From the NCBI GenBank assembly GCA_026874595.1, contig CM049309.1, positions 13,008,576 to 13,072,575 on the forward strand: DNA of 64,000 nucleotides, read 5' to 3'. The number at the start of each line of letters is the position of its first letter. Positions within the stretch are counted from its first letter, which is position 1. Source of the DNA: Sipunculus nudus. Its lineage: Eukaryota; Annelida; Sipuncula; Golfingiida; Sipunculidae. A program made the position numbers and the translations under genes. The notes beneath the pieces are model-generated. The model was not told the origin of the DNA, made no database searches, and saw only the letters and a program-made list of their open reading frames with translations. Positions 1 to 12,559 of the stretch are shown here, in pieces.

Positions 1-37
1 CCATTAAGCGAAATGCTGTAATCCTTGGCCCTTAGAA

Positions 38-121
38 TAATGATAATAATAGTAATAGAAATAATAATAATAAATATTATTATTTCTTATTATTATTATA
101 ATTGTTATTTTTATTTCTTAC
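38..121. repeat. AT-rich (TAA/TTA)n simple repeat
   Basis: Imperfect TAA repeats run into TTA repeats, so the tract is close to an inverted repeat around a central AAATATT. Ordinary low-complexity DNA. Confidence 0.85.
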
Positions 122-1149
122 ATCAGCATTTGTCGACCTGAAGATGTCAGATGCAAAAGTTTCCATTTTTACTGGACTCCAGCAATAGGGTGAGTCAAAT
201 GTAGAGTCCTGCTTATAAAGAAAATACAGTTACTGAAGATCTTTCTCTGTGATTAACTTTCTCAAGTATACATTTGTTGAATTCACAACATGATCTTGAA
301 ATCAAAATCAAGTTTGAGTTTTTCTATTAATTTCAATACCTTAGCATTTACATTGAGTTACAGTGAGAATTTAGAATATACATTTATAAATTGTAATGTA
401 CAGTGAAATTAACCTGTAACAAATTGATAAGATCTTTTCACTCTCATCAGTAGAAAGGCAATTTGACGTAAAGTTCAATAATTTTTTCTTTGAATTAGAA
501 AGAAATATTATACTTCAATTATTTTTTGTCTTGCACTATAGTCTGTTTCATCCCCTCATGTCCACCTGTTTTTTGCTATGAAAATTTTTTATTAGGTACA
601 TGTCAAGGGAAACAATTATAGTGTAGAAGAGAGGATTACAAAACCTAATTTTCAACTGGGTAACTAAATTCCTACCTTATGCCATATTTTAGTAACAGAA
701 TTTTCTGAAAATATGAGAAATCAGTCTACATTTTACAACATATCAGACCCACTTATGGCGGTCAAGGTCATTGGTCACATGCAAAAACAGCTTCAACTGA
801 CAGCTGCTGATTGGATGATCTCATGTAAACACTCTAAAAAATATAACCAGCCAAAACAAAGATGGCTACTTATGGATGGACACACCATATCTGCCAGATC
901 ATGATAAAGAGACTAAAAAGTTGTGAAACATAAACTGGGGATTTATTGTAATATTCTTAACTGCTATATTAGGTTGTCACTTCCATATGTTGTTTACTTG
1001 GAAAATATTGAAAAATATAAACTTTTAAGTAAATCATCTACAAAAAAACAGGTGGACAGCAGGTGGTGAAACGGACTATAACTGAGGAAAAAGTGGGAGA
1101 GGAGGGATTTGAGGCTCAGGGGGGACATGATAAGTGATGTAGAGAGACA
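122..1149. other. AT-rich noncoding stretch, nothing recognised
   Basis: AT-rich, almost free of CpG, no ORF above about 63 codons and no repeat. I see no gene or site here. Confidence 0.6.
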
Positions 1150-1356
1150 TATTATGAATACTGAGAGGAAAGAGGAGAGAGATACAGGGAGAAAACATTC
1201 AGTGTGAAAAGAGAGAGAGAATGGAGAGAGAGACGGAAAGAGAAAGAAAAAGAGAAGAAAAGAGATACAGTGAGAAATACATTCAGTGTGAAGAGAGAGA
1301 GAGAGACAGTGACTGTCAGAGAGAGAGAGAAAATACAACATATCTGAATAAGAAAG

Positions 1357-1389
<33 letters not shown>

Positions 1390-1575
1390 GGATGCATTCA
1401 GTATGAAGAGAGATGGGGGAGAGAAAAAAATAATACATCACACCTAAAAAAAGGAGAGACTGACAGGCAGATACAGAATCAAAGGGAGAGTGAAACTCAT
1501 TCACTTAGCTATACAGAAAGAGAAAGATGGAGGGTGAGAGGGATATTGAAAGAGAATCAGAGAGAAAATAAAACT
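1150..1575. repeat. GA-rich low-complexity tract with internal repeated unit
   Basis: A purine-rich run dominated by GAGAGA. Inside it the phrase CATTCAGTGTGAAGAGAG recurs in variant form near 1198, 1280 and 1394, so the tract is a degenerate minisatellite of roughly 80-115 bp units as well as a microsatellite. Ser/Leu/Phe-rich reading frames on the minus strand and Arg/Glu-rich ones on the plus strand are artefacts of the composition. Confidence 0.85.
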
Positions 1576-1629
1576 TAAAGAAGAAGAAAGGGAAACATCC
1601 AACAATAAATTTGCATCATATAAGTAGAC

Positions 1630-1995
1630 ATAATATTTAACTTTACATGTATGCTTTGATGACCAGTGTTGGTAGCCAACACCCGTGTCTGATAAACAGC
1701 AAGTTACCAGGCGCCACCAAAACCAATCTGGAGTATTTGACCAGGTCTGCGACCTCTGTGCCCTGGCGATTGGCCCAGTGGCACTGTGTTTTATGTCTTA
1801 TGGTTGACTGACACGACCAGGTTATGTGACCAATTACACTCTCATTACACACTGGACAGAATCATCATGACCTTACCAGTGTATGTCATATTTCATGTCG
1901 TTCTATGTCACATCAAACATCCAGTCTGGTAAGACACACGCTCCGTTTGGCATAGCGTGAAATTGTTTGAACTTGCGTACACAAAATGCTATTCA
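1630..1995. other. CpG-retaining unique segment with short inverted repeats
   Basis: GC is higher and about eight CpGs survive between flanks that have almost none. It holds a perfect 7-bp inverted repeat, GTGTTGG-tag-CCAACAC (1666-1682). Near 1756-1786 GTGCC(C)TGG and CCCAGTGGCAC form a second imperfect stem around a CGATTGG word, which is a reverse CCAAT box. No splice-site-bounded exon was recognised. It could be a regulatory segment or an old repeat fragment. Confidence 0.3.
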
Positions 1996-3180
1996 TTTGA
2001 AGCCTATTTCACCATGCTTTTCTGAACATTCAGTAATTGTTACTTTGTGTTTGAATAATTTCTTTATTTATATTAATTTTTTATATTTTATTTTTATTTG
2101 CATACACATGTTCAGTTTTTAAAGGTTTGAACTGAAAGAAATTGGTCTGGCAAACTTAATAGTTTTTGACTGTTTTAAGTCATGCAGAGCTGTGCTGAAT
2201 CCAAAATATAGGGAACACCCATAAATTTGAGTATTGGAAGCATTTATTAATGGGTTGGAGTTGGTTGTAAAATCACATTTTGGGATTGAAAGAAAATAAA
2301 CTACCAATGATCAATTATGAATCAATTATATATTTAACTTATATAGTATCGTGAAATTTGCTTTATAGAACTGTACCTAAAATATTGACAAAATAAAAGT
2401 ATTCTGTCTTGTACCACACTGAAAGGTCATGCAGTAGCCAGGTTGCACAAGGTTCACTTTAATTATTGTTCCATTTTTCATATTTCTCTGACTAAATTAG
2501 GATATTTGTTCCTAGTTAATGTGACTCCTTTGCATGTTGTGACTTTTGTTTGTGATAGATTATGCAAAAATGCACCTCAGTGATTTGCCTGTGAAGTACC
2601 TGTATTGACTCTTTCAAGCTTTGCTGTTATAATATTTGTACATTAATATTTTAAAAACCTAGTTTTGTTTACTAAAACTGTTTATGATACATGTAATTGT
2701 ATTTATTCATTTTCAGTTATTGTCAGAGAAATTGGTAATGGTGATAACTGTACTGTTCCTATTCCATCGATCCCTATATAATTTTAAATATATATCTCTC
2801 TCTAATGTAATAAAATTCTATAATTCTGCATATATGACAAGGCTCAGTGTAAAAAAATTTCATCCACTTGGTTACAGGCTTGGATGATGCAGAATTTATG
2901 GTCAGACATTAATGATAGTACCCATGTTATGTGATAATTTAATGGATATTAGAATGTTTTTTTCTCATCCAAAATTTCAATTCATTATTCTGATCAGGAC
3001 AGTGCACATCATATGAGCCCCTGACTAAATACACATGAGACAAGCTGTGAAATAACACAGTTAGCAGACAGCAATAAAACATTTAAATTAGCATTACCAG
3101 CGGTCAGGATTCTGTTAACATGAAACTGCAGGTTATTCAGAAGCAGATGTTCTCAAGAAACAAGAAACCACATGGCGTGG
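1996..3180. other. AT-rich noncoding stretch, nothing recognised
   Basis: Only short ORFs (up to 67 codons) of AT-rich composition; no repeat structure or CpG cluster. Confidence 0.6.
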
Positions 3181-3218
3181 GGTGACTCATGGTGAAACCT
3201 GGTTCACATCCAGGAGAT

Positions 3219-3233
3219 GTTGCCATCTGGTGG
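3219..3233 (-). promoter_or_regulatory. CTCF-like motif
   Basis: Read on the minus strand the sequence is CCACCAGATGGCAAC, which fits the metazoan CTCF core consensus CCASYAGRKGGCRSY at 14 of 15 positions (the S near the end is A). CTCF is an insulator and loop-anchor protein present across Bilateria. Occupancy cannot be known from sequence. Confidence 0.45.
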
Positions 3234-3420
3234 GGAGGGAAGGTACTATTATTGTGCCAGATGGCTGAAGTTGGAACTCTTTTATTTCTTTATTTACATG
3301 TTTGCCTCTGGCCTTCTCAACCACACTGTTATTAGCATCTAAATTTGCTGTGGGTTTCATTATTATGTGGCCAGAATGTGCAACCTGCATGTTTAAATTA
3401 CGGCTTTAGTAATTGTCATT

Positions 3421-4632
3421 ACTGGTATTATTAAATTTACCACCCCTGAGTTAATTTGCCTGCATTTTGTTAACTTCTCATGGTGTATATTGTATTAGTA
3501 GATATTTATCATGGTTAAGTATATATAGTTGTAAGTCTGTATCCATTGAATTACTTTTAATCATAGAATAACAAGATAATGACAAGTTTTTTGTATATTT
3601 TTATTGGATCATAATTTACATAATCAGTATACTGTATAGTGATGAAATGTGTGAGTGTGATTAATGCAAATTGTAATTAAGGTTGGAAATAACCATAGCA
3701 ACAACCACTTAGCTTTGAATAAGCAGATAATAAGATTTATTTAAAATATGCAATAAAAAATAGTACGAATTACAAAATCATTTGAATAAATGTATTTATC
3801 AAACTATTTAAATTAAATTATTTAAAATAAAAAGAAATGGAAATCCTCTAAACAGGATAACATTAATGTGGTCATTCAGAGATGATTGAGGTTCACCCCA
3901 TTCCATTTCTGTTTGAGCCAGAATTGTGTTTAAATATGTGATTTTGTGGTGCTCAACAATACACAGATGCATCACCATATCTTGATTCAAAATTGAATAT
4001 ATCTGCATCAAATGTCCATGCATCATTGTGCTATTGACATTTGATCATCCAGCTGAAAGCAAGGAAAGACATCCAGTAAAAGTCTCCTTGAAAAAAATTA
4101 GGCACCTATATGAAATGTCATTGGTAAAAAAAATAAATGAATATCATATGATTGGTTAATTGTTTAGTAAGAATATATTAATGGTGTGGAAATCAATTTC
4201 ATTGTAAAATATTTAGTTATCTTTGAACCAGGAAGAACATGGGGCTAATTATCTAAACAATAATATACCTTATATATAATATATCATGAATGAAGTATTG
4301 TGATATGTATCATATATCTAGATAATATATATTATAAACTTCGCTATTTTGTACAAAGGACACCAGTATCATTTTGCCTCACTGGAACTTTTAACTGTTG
4401 TTTAGGGTATGAGCCAAAAGTTCAGCTAAGAGTTACTGTTCTGGTAAGAATGAGGGATTAATCATTTTGCTACATCCAGGAAAATGACAGCTTTATGACA
4501 TCTGGCAAGGAGGTCATGTTTTCACCTGTGTTTATATGTTTGCTGTTCACAGCATTATGCAACATTTATTGAGCTTAGATCATTTTCCTTTTAAATTTTG
4601 TTAAGGATGGGAAGTGGTACAGGGGGACATTG
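3421..4632. other. AT-rich noncoding stretch, nothing recognised
   Basis: Very AT-rich, with a TATA-type low-complexity patch at about 4260-4340. No gene-like signal. Confidence 0.6.
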
Positions 4633-4692
4633 TGTTAATATTTGGTGCAAAGTGTTAATATTTGGTGCAAATTATTAATATTTGGTGCAGAT
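4633..4692. repeat. 20-bp tandem repeat, three copies
   Basis: Three head-to-tail copies of TGTTAATATTTGGTGCAAAG, with changes confined to the unit ends. Each copy contains TTAATATTTGG, an AT-rich homeodomain-like word, but nothing shows a function. Confidence 0.9.
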
Positions 4693-5440
4693 CGTATATA
4701 TAGGTAAAAGTACCCATAGAAAGGAGGATATTGTTTTCACTCGTGTTTATGTCAAGACAGGATTACTAGTGAAAAATTGCCATAGAATTTCATTACCTTT
4801 AAGAGGTTGACAGGACATTTAAGATCCTACATTTTATTCCAGCCAAGTTTTTCCTAACATATCTAAATATTTTTATAACACTAAAAATTAAGGAGGGAAT
4901 ACGTTTTTTCCTGCAATAGAATTTTCTCGTAGTTTTCTCTTATTTTCAGTGAGTGAACATAAAATTTGTGAGAGAGACATATATATTAGATCAATTCTAA
5001 ATCATGATAAAACAGAATAACATCACAAGTGTTACTCTTTTGATGTATTTACACTACAATTAAATAAAATATGATTCATTCCACAGTTCTGTGTAAATGG
5101 GAAATATTCAAAACAACTATATTAGTTCACGCTTTTATAGTAGATGGCATTTATAAAATGTTAAGTAAATAAAAGTAATTGTAGTTTAAATATCCAATAG
5201 CAGTTAACACCAGACTGATCCAATACAAAATTCCATATCTGTGAAAAACATATATGATTGAAATATTTCCTGAGGGATATCCCATCATTCATTACTCATA
5301 GGGATTTTTTAGTAAGTATTGCCAGGAACTGACTTGCCAAGTGACTGAACTACAAGCAACATTCATAATAAAAGCTCAGTCCAGTCAATTGCATGTATTT
5401 CTTTCTCCACTACCTGGAGTTAGTGTTTTTGCCTAAATTC
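4693..5440. other. AT-rich noncoding stretch, nothing recognised
   Basis: No repeat, CpG cluster or ORF of note. Confidence 0.6.
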
Positions 5441-5441
5441 A

Positions 5442-5870
5442 TGTTTCCCGTTTTTCTACCAATTGCAGCTGCCTAGTGTGTATATTGCATTTCAGTCGTA
5501 AACCCAGGCTAGGCCAGAAGGGAGGAGGGATAATTTTTTTTCTGCTCTGGCCTCTTCCATCGATTGTGAGTTTTCTATTTCTTGTCCCCTTGCCCAATAT
5601 CACATTTATAGCATGTGGTAAAGTCCCCCAAGTGTTGGCTTTTGATAAAATTGCAAATGAGAACAGACAGTTTGCCATGCAGAATGACAAGGAGACTGAT
5701 CGTTTACCATCTGTCCCTGGGTTTCGGCCTCTGTCACAACACACTCGATTCGCCCTGCTCCCATTGATTGGCTACTGGCTCTGTGTCATAGTTCTCACAG
5801 GGGACGTGGTAACCAAGTTGTGCTCCCAGCATGCCAAGGGAAACATCAAGAATAAAAAAAAAAACTAAAA
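5442..5870 (+). other. CpG-retaining segment with acceptor-like site and 130-codon ORF
   Basis: A pyrimidine run ending in ATTGCAG at 5468 looks like a 3' splice site. The frame after it stays open for about 130 codons to a TAA at 5866-5868. The predicted peptide has a hydrophobic N-terminal part (FFLLWPLP...FLFLVPLP) and a lysine-rich end read through a poly-A run. A donor-like GTAAAGT lies near 5619. The opposite strand is also open for 101 codons here, which points to low stop density rather than coding. About seven CpGs are retained. Either an exon or, more likely, a noncoding conserved-type segment; I do not recognise a protein family. Confidence 0.25.
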
Positions 5871-8029
5871 AAGAAACCCTCTCCATTAATGTCCAAGTTA
5901 CATTTATTTATTGCTATACAAATGCCCTTTGATATATTAAAAGTTTGATGGCAGTTTTTCAATTTTTCCTATTTTTTTTTTTTTAGGTTACAGTAACTGT
6001 ATGGTATAGAAACTTTTTTAACCACTGATATGTGTTTTACCTCATCACCAAGCTGATTGCGTGCAGAAAACTCCAGTGAACTGTGAAGTTTATAGCAATA
6101 ATCAATCATAGAAAAAGCTGTGCTATTACTTGATTGAATGCCTCTGTGCCGACTTTAAAAACAGCGTTATTCATGTGAATAGAAAAAAATATTAAAAAAT
6201 TAACATTGCAGTGGTAAAGGCTGTGCTTGTATAAGTTTAAAATCATTGTTTGATGTTTGCAAGAAAAAAGTAGTTTATGGCTGATTAAGATTTGATTAAT
6301 TCATGTGAAAGGAGAGAAAACACATTTCTGTCGTTATTGGTAATGGTGAGTAAAGAATATCTGAATACACATGCACACTCATGCATCTTGGCTAATTTGA
6401 AAACTAATATCAAAATCATAATTTTTATATGAAGAATTATATACTTATATATAACTTATTTAAAAGTTATTTTAAGATAATTAATTCGATCCAGTTTGTG
6501 CCACCCCTTAATAATGTCAGTGTTTTAAACCCCTCTAACAGATTTTTTTTTCTATATTTAATTTTTTCCCTACATTTTCTATCAGATTACTTTATGCAGG
6601 GTTTTTGGTTATAGTTGATGCAATAAGTCAAAGCAGTTGCTCTGCTGAGTGCAGGCTTACATGTCCCATTGAGCTATATAGTTCAGTGAGACCCTGCAAA
6701 AACCAGTCCAATAGGTTAAGGGTGTTATTTTAAGTTACACCATGTTACAGAGCTTGTAATACAAAAGTGTAAACATTTAGTAAGACAGGAAGTGAACCAT
6801 TGGTGCACCGTAAATTCCTCTTGAGACTACTCAAGTTTTGCATGCTTATCTCAGGTGATATGAACTTGGAATCTTTAGCTTCAGAGAGCTCTGAGGATTT
6901 CATGCTTATTTAAAACAACCTTCATTTATCATTTTCAATAATCTCTGGTGATGTAAATTGTTTTGTTCTCATAGAACTGAGTTGCAAGCATTAGACTGAT
7001 CAGTTTAATAGTGCAGGTTTTTTATGTATTCCATAAAGTTAGATTTTGTATGGTTCTTTGATACATGAAAACGTCAATATAAAATTGAAATAATTTTACT
7101 CTATCAAAAATAATCTAGTTAATTAATATATCCTTTTACTTCCTTCTAAAATACTTTGATGAAATTATGTCACTTCTTCAATCTTTATTTACCGTTTGTC
7201 TTCAGATGGTTGGTTTTGATGGATTCTATCTGCTGATAGTCCAGATGCCGTTCCTCCATGCCCCCATGAATGCAGTCTTCTAAAAAAGGGGATACCTATT
7301 ATTCTGTTAATTATGGGGACCTATTCACATATCAGGTATTTTAAATATGCATTAGATATAGTGTTTTATCCTTAAAATATTATTGCGTCTGTTAGTGTTT
7401 CGTTCTAAAATTATGTGCTTTCTCCTGTACACAAGTGTAAATAAGCTTACATTGGGACCAATCAGTGGTGCAAAACATAAACATAGAACAGATGCCACCT
7501 CATGGCCATACTGTACAACTTTACAAATCAAGATATTTCCAATTTCCATCCGGTGATTCTGTCTTGTTTTTGCTTGGAAACTTTTGTATGCAGCCTAATT
7601 GAAATAATAGTGTGCGATATTACAAATGTGTATGTACCTTAAATGCTTCATTTTTATGCAGTTTAGCATTATTTATGACTGTACGTGATGGATGCTTCAT
7701 CTGAAGGTTTTAGAATTGATCATGAATTCATGAATATTATCTGAACACCAGTCAATTCTCATTTAAAAGTCACAAATAAACCATCATCATATAAGCTATA
7801 ACACCGAACAAGAATTGAAATTATATGGATTTTTGATATTTCAAACTTGTGTGATACTGGTAAATGTATTGTTTAATGATTATAACCTTCTGTTATACAT
7901 TGCATTGATTAATTGGTACATTAATATCGGCAGGAAGTTGGATAATGGGAAATGTTGAATTGATCAGCCAAGGGGTCAGAGGTCATGTTAACACATTAAA
8001 CCTCATTATCGGTATAATATTGATATTAC
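5871..8029. other. AT-rich noncoding stretch, nothing recognised
   Basis: Over 2 kb without a CpG cluster, repeat array or credible ORF. A T12 run lies near 5973-5984. Confidence 0.6.
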
Positions 8030-8790
8030 TGTGTACTCTTATATTAATTGGCGGCCTGGTTAATACTGTCAGAAGGAGTTGTTTTCCGGAGGATACAGGG
8101 GATGTATACAGGACGTGAGTGACCATGTCAGGGGTCAGTTGACCAGTACTTGTGACACCACTGTGACAACACTCAGGCAGGGGCCTGCGGATGGTCAGTA
8201 TTGATTTGACCAGTGGTCAGAAAGGATTGAGCTCCCTTGAACGGAGGCAGGTGCATTTATAATTTAGCTCTGCTTATTGAGTCATTTAGAACACTTGCAT
8301 AATCCTCTATCATGAATGGAAGTGGCGTCCACCTCTCAACAAAACCATCAACGGTGTGCTGAGTTCAGTTCTGTTAGCACAAGAGATCTGGGGATAAACC
8401 TGCAATTGGCATCGATGAGGACTGACTGGGGATGACGTAGGCTGAAGTCAGCGGGATTCCCGGCTTGATATTGTTGCTGAGTGAACATATGTCAGAGACA
8501 TGCTGATATCAGCTGTTTCTTGAACCTGCCATAATTATGTCACATCAGTCTGGCCTGTTTATGACATTATACTTTAAAGAACATTCTGACCACTAGGGGA
8601 CCTCATACCATTGGTCTCATACATTAAAAGTCTGCCCAGTATTTACTTGCTCTCTTTCATCCGCGACTTTCCTCAGATGAAAACATCTTGTTTAATTTAC
8701 CCTCCTCCCTAACAGCAGATGTTTGCATGGAAACGACACATGACAAATTCTGAGGGTGACCAGTAAGCAGTTATATTAAGACTGATTTAT
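8030..8790. other. CpG-retaining candidate cis-regulatory segment
   Basis: About eleven CpGs fall between 8030 and 8480 in otherwise CpG-poor DNA, and the segment is unique in the window. A word CCACTAGGGGACC (8590-8602) resembles the CTCF core but fails at three consensus positions. No long ORF or splice-bounded exon. A regulatory role is inferred from composition only. Confidence 0.3.
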
Positions 8791-11255
8791 GCTGAAATGT
8801 CATCTTTTATCTTTAGTACATACATGTGTAACATGAATGATGAGACAAACTGCGGTATTAGTTTAATTAAATGAAGAATTATCATTAATTCACCTTTCTG
8901 TAAAGAAATGTTTGCTTTTTTATTATAGTTAAATTCATTAATTGTACTTGTCAGTGTAATTGAAAATATTTTTAGTAAAATGCAAATTATAAGTGTATCT
9001 TCTCTGGAAAGTCTGTTACAGTTGGGAGTTGGGATACCCATCGTTGTGTTTTCTATGCTTAAGTTATGAAATGAACATCTAATAATATTCATTATATTAC
9101 AGCTGAAAATGGAAATATTTTAACCAACTATTTAGGCAATAGAGTTTGCAGAAGGGGAGTTTAAATCAATTAATTCCCGTGTTCCACTGCAGTGCACTTG
9201 TTAGGTTTTAACCTTATAGCTTTAACTCACAATCTAATCCCATGCTTTAAAGTTATGCTATGTACACCTCCCTCTCTCTCCCCCCCCCCCCTTTAAGATT
9301 ACTGGATGTCACATACAGATGACACATGGTTTGTTCTGACATGAAGTGGCAGGGGTGAGGGAGACATTTCTAACAAAAGGAGTACTTTGGATTAATAGTC
9401 CCCGGGGGAAATAAAAGGGAGTAGAGGGGGAAATCTGGGCCAATAACTCACACTCTCTGCAGAAAAACTCACGGGGGAAATGTTTTATGGCATCAGCTGG
9501 CCTACCTTAGGCCATGCTAATGATTTAATACAGTTATATATACACACAAAAATCTACAGATCAAGGTCAATATTAACAGAATCAAATTCTGTCAAAAAAT
9601 CCTGTGTGAACTTTCAGTTGGATTCGTCAGTTTGATTTCCATTAGTTTACTGAGTTCATTTACAACATTCTGTATATTCCCTTAACCTTTGCAATGTAGG
9701 AATAAGCCTGAATTAATAAAAATGGTAATAAAATGTTTTCTTTTTAGTATTAGATCTTTATGATTTGTATCCAGATGCTCTTTAATACCAGTCTACTGTC
9801 ATAGCATGATCATCATTTTCATTAAATGGTCAGTGCAATGTGTTGACTGATATTACACAATTAAAAATTTACAAGTGCGTGTCATAATTTGCTGCCCTGA
9901 AAAGAATTCTATAAAACAAAAACATACAAGTGTTAACCTGAATCAGTTTAATCCTTTAAAAACTTACCTCTATAACTAACTCCTACTGAAAGATACATAA
10001 AACAGAAGAATTGATATGATGAGTAAGTTGATTGGATTGTTACTAGACTTAAAGAATTGATAGATTTAATAAAACTTTTATTCTAAAAAATATTATTTCC
10101 TCTCATGGCACACCATAACCCATGTCAAAAACTTATTGAAATCTAATAAATTTGATGAGTGTAAAACTTTTCTGCCTTGTATTTAACATGCTTTTACGGT
10201 ATTTAAAAATTAACATGTTCAAAAACATATGCAAATATGCATACATGTATACAAACACATAAGTATATATACATGAATACACATATACATACATGTATGA
10301 ATCATATTAATCTTAGGGATGGTATATACATACATTTATTATAAAAAGAGGGTAGGGTATAGGTTAACCAAGGCAGTCACATGCAGCACCCGAGAAATAA
10401 AGTCACCCCATGGGGTACCAGTGCACATAAGTGTAAATGCAAACACTGTTATTAACATCAGTGGGCACGTGTGTTGGTTTTTTATATAAGGCCTCTGACA
10501 AGATGGGAGATAAGTCTATAATGTGCATCCGGTACCTAGTTATGTATGCAGGACCATTGGTCTCAGGTTGTCACATGACCCACCTAGCATGGGTGCATTC
10601 AGTGCATCCAGGCCATTTAAAAACCCCCAGAACCCTGGGGCAAGATACACAAATCAATATATATCTACAATGAATAAGGCGATAGCTGTGACAGTGTGTA
10701 TGTATTATTAACTCAATATTTTCATTATGCACATGACACCACCACTAGACACATGCTTTGCAGATCATTTACAGTCTAATTGACTCCATTCACTTTGTTT
10801 TCTGTTAAAAGCTAGTTTTAGCGTCCCATGTGTTTTCACCCAGATAAAGCGGTTTTTAAAATTCTTGTCAGAATTTGGATTGGTAATTGCTAAAATACAT
10901 GTTTTATGCATTCCAGCTATTGCCAGCAAATCAGTCGGGTATATTCATTTTTTCATACATATGGTTTCCGGTGATTTTTCTATTACTTTCATTATAGTGT
11001 GAAAGTGTCTGGTAGTTTATTATTGAATATTCCCTTTGTCAAAAAAAGTGTTGTAGTTACGTGATGTTGGTTATTTTCTTACTAGTCAGTGCAGATTATA
11101 TTAAAGGTATCACTTAGATCTAAAAGCACAATTTTATATTTTAATCTCAGCATGTACAGGGAAAAAAACAAGCTTTTATCAAAGTTTCATTTTCTCACTA
11201 GTTATGGTTAAGGTCAAGCCATCCATTCAAAGCTACCGATTTTGAGCTGCAGAGA
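8791..11255. other. AT-rich noncoding stretch with a C12 run
   Basis: Mostly featureless. It holds a CT-rich patch ending in twelve C at 9280-9291, an ATACAT-rich low-complexity patch at 10225-10330, and a slightly GC-richer patch at 10370-10640 with overlapping short ORFs (78 and 62 codons) that look like chance. Confidence 0.55.
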
Positions 11256-12210
11256 TCCTTGGCCATACTGATTCATTTAGTGTTACCCACAAGGTTCTGC
11301 TGAGGCCCTTAGCCATTCATTCAGTATCATTCATTCAGTGTTACCCACTGGGTATTGCTGAGGCCCTTGTCCATTCTTTCAGTGTTACCCACCAGGTACT
11401 TTTGAGGCCCTTGGCGTTTCATTCAGTGTTACTGACCAGGTACAGTTGAGGCCCTTGGCCATTCATTCAGTGAAACCAACCAGGTATTTCTGAGGCCCTT
11501 GGCCATTCTTTCAGTGTTACCCACTAGATACTGTTGAGGCCCTTGTCCATTCATTCAGTGTTACCCACCAGGTACTGTTGAGGCCCTTGGCCATTCATTC
11601 AGTGAAACCAACCAGGTATTGCTGAGGCCCTTGGCCATTCATTCAGTGTAATCTTCCAGGTATTGCTGATGCCCTTGGCCATTATACTGTTGAGGCCCTT
11701 GGCGTTTCATTCAGTGTTACGGACCAGGTACAGTTGAGGCCCTTGGTCATTCATTCAGTGAAACCATCAGGTATTTCTGAGGCCCTTGGCCATACATTTA
11801 GTGTAATTGTCCAGGTACTGCTGAGGCCCTCGACCATTCATCGAGTGTTACCCACCAAGTATATCTGAGGACCTTGGCCATTCATTCAGTGTAACCGTCC
11901 AGGTATTGCTGAGGCCCTGTGCCATTCATTCAGTGTTACTAACCGGGTACTGCTGAGGCTATTTGCTGTTCATTCAGTGTTACCCACAAGGTATTGCTGA
12001 GGCCCTTGGCCATTCATTCAGTGTTAATGACCAGGTACTTCTGAGGCTCTTGTCCATTCATTCAGTGTTACCCACATGGTACTGCTGAGGTCCTGGGCCA
12101 TTCATTCAGTGTTACCCCTAAGGTACTGCTGAGGCCCTTGGCGTTTCATTCAGTGTATCTCACCAGGTATTGCTGAGGCCCTTGACCATTCATTTAGTGT
12201 TACATACATA
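11256..12210. repeat. 44-bp minisatellite, about 21 copies
   Basis: Head-to-tail units built on GAGGCCCTTGGCCATTC-ATTCAGTGTTACCCACCAGG-TACTGCT. Successive GAGGCCC starts, for example 11536 and 11580, are 44 bp apart. Copies differ by scattered substitutions and a few partial units (near 11310 and 11680), so the array is old rather than freshly amplified. It ends about 40 bp before a second, unrelated array. Confidence 0.93.
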
Positions 12211-12250
12211 GTATTGAACAAACTTTTTTAGCATTTGGTTGGTTTTATTC

Positions 12251-12475
12251 TGAGTGACATTATAATTTATATGTTCTAAGTGACATTATATGTTCTGAGT
12301 GACATTATATATTTTGAGTGACACTTTGTATTCTGAGTGACATATATTTTGAGTGACACTGTATATTCTGAGTGACATTATATATTCTGAGTGACACTAT
12401 GTATTCTGAGTGACATTATATATTCAGAGTGACACTGTATATTCTAATTGACACTGTATATTTTTAGTGACAGTT
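12251..12475. repeat. 19-bp minisatellite, about 12 copies
   Basis: Units of the type GAGTGACATTATATATTCT repeat with substitutions (TTCT/TTTT, ATTATA/ACTGTA) and short gaps. Each copy contains GAGTGACA. AT-rich and noncoding. Confidence 0.9.
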
Positions 12476-12559
12476 TATATTTTAAGATATTCTTAAAATT
12501 ATGAAAATATTTTTCTCAGAGAGATTTACAGCCCAGTTAATTTTCCATATGGTTCGGGC

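Noticed and set aside
5439-5868. Confident gene call for the 130-codon ORF
   Set aside because: Both strands are open, the tail is a poly-A read-through, and five or so ORFs of this length are expected by chance in six frames of 64 kb.
8061-8072. TAATACTGTCAG, the first 12 bases of miR-8
   Set aside because: Following bases do not match and no hairpin partner is visible.
8590-8602. CCACTAGGGGACC as a CTCF site
   Set aside because: Fails the GGC core (GAC) and two later positions; 12 of 15 only.
11256-12475. CRISPR-like array
   Set aside because: Units are contiguous with no unique spacers, copies diverge, and the DNA is eukaryotic; these are minisatellites.
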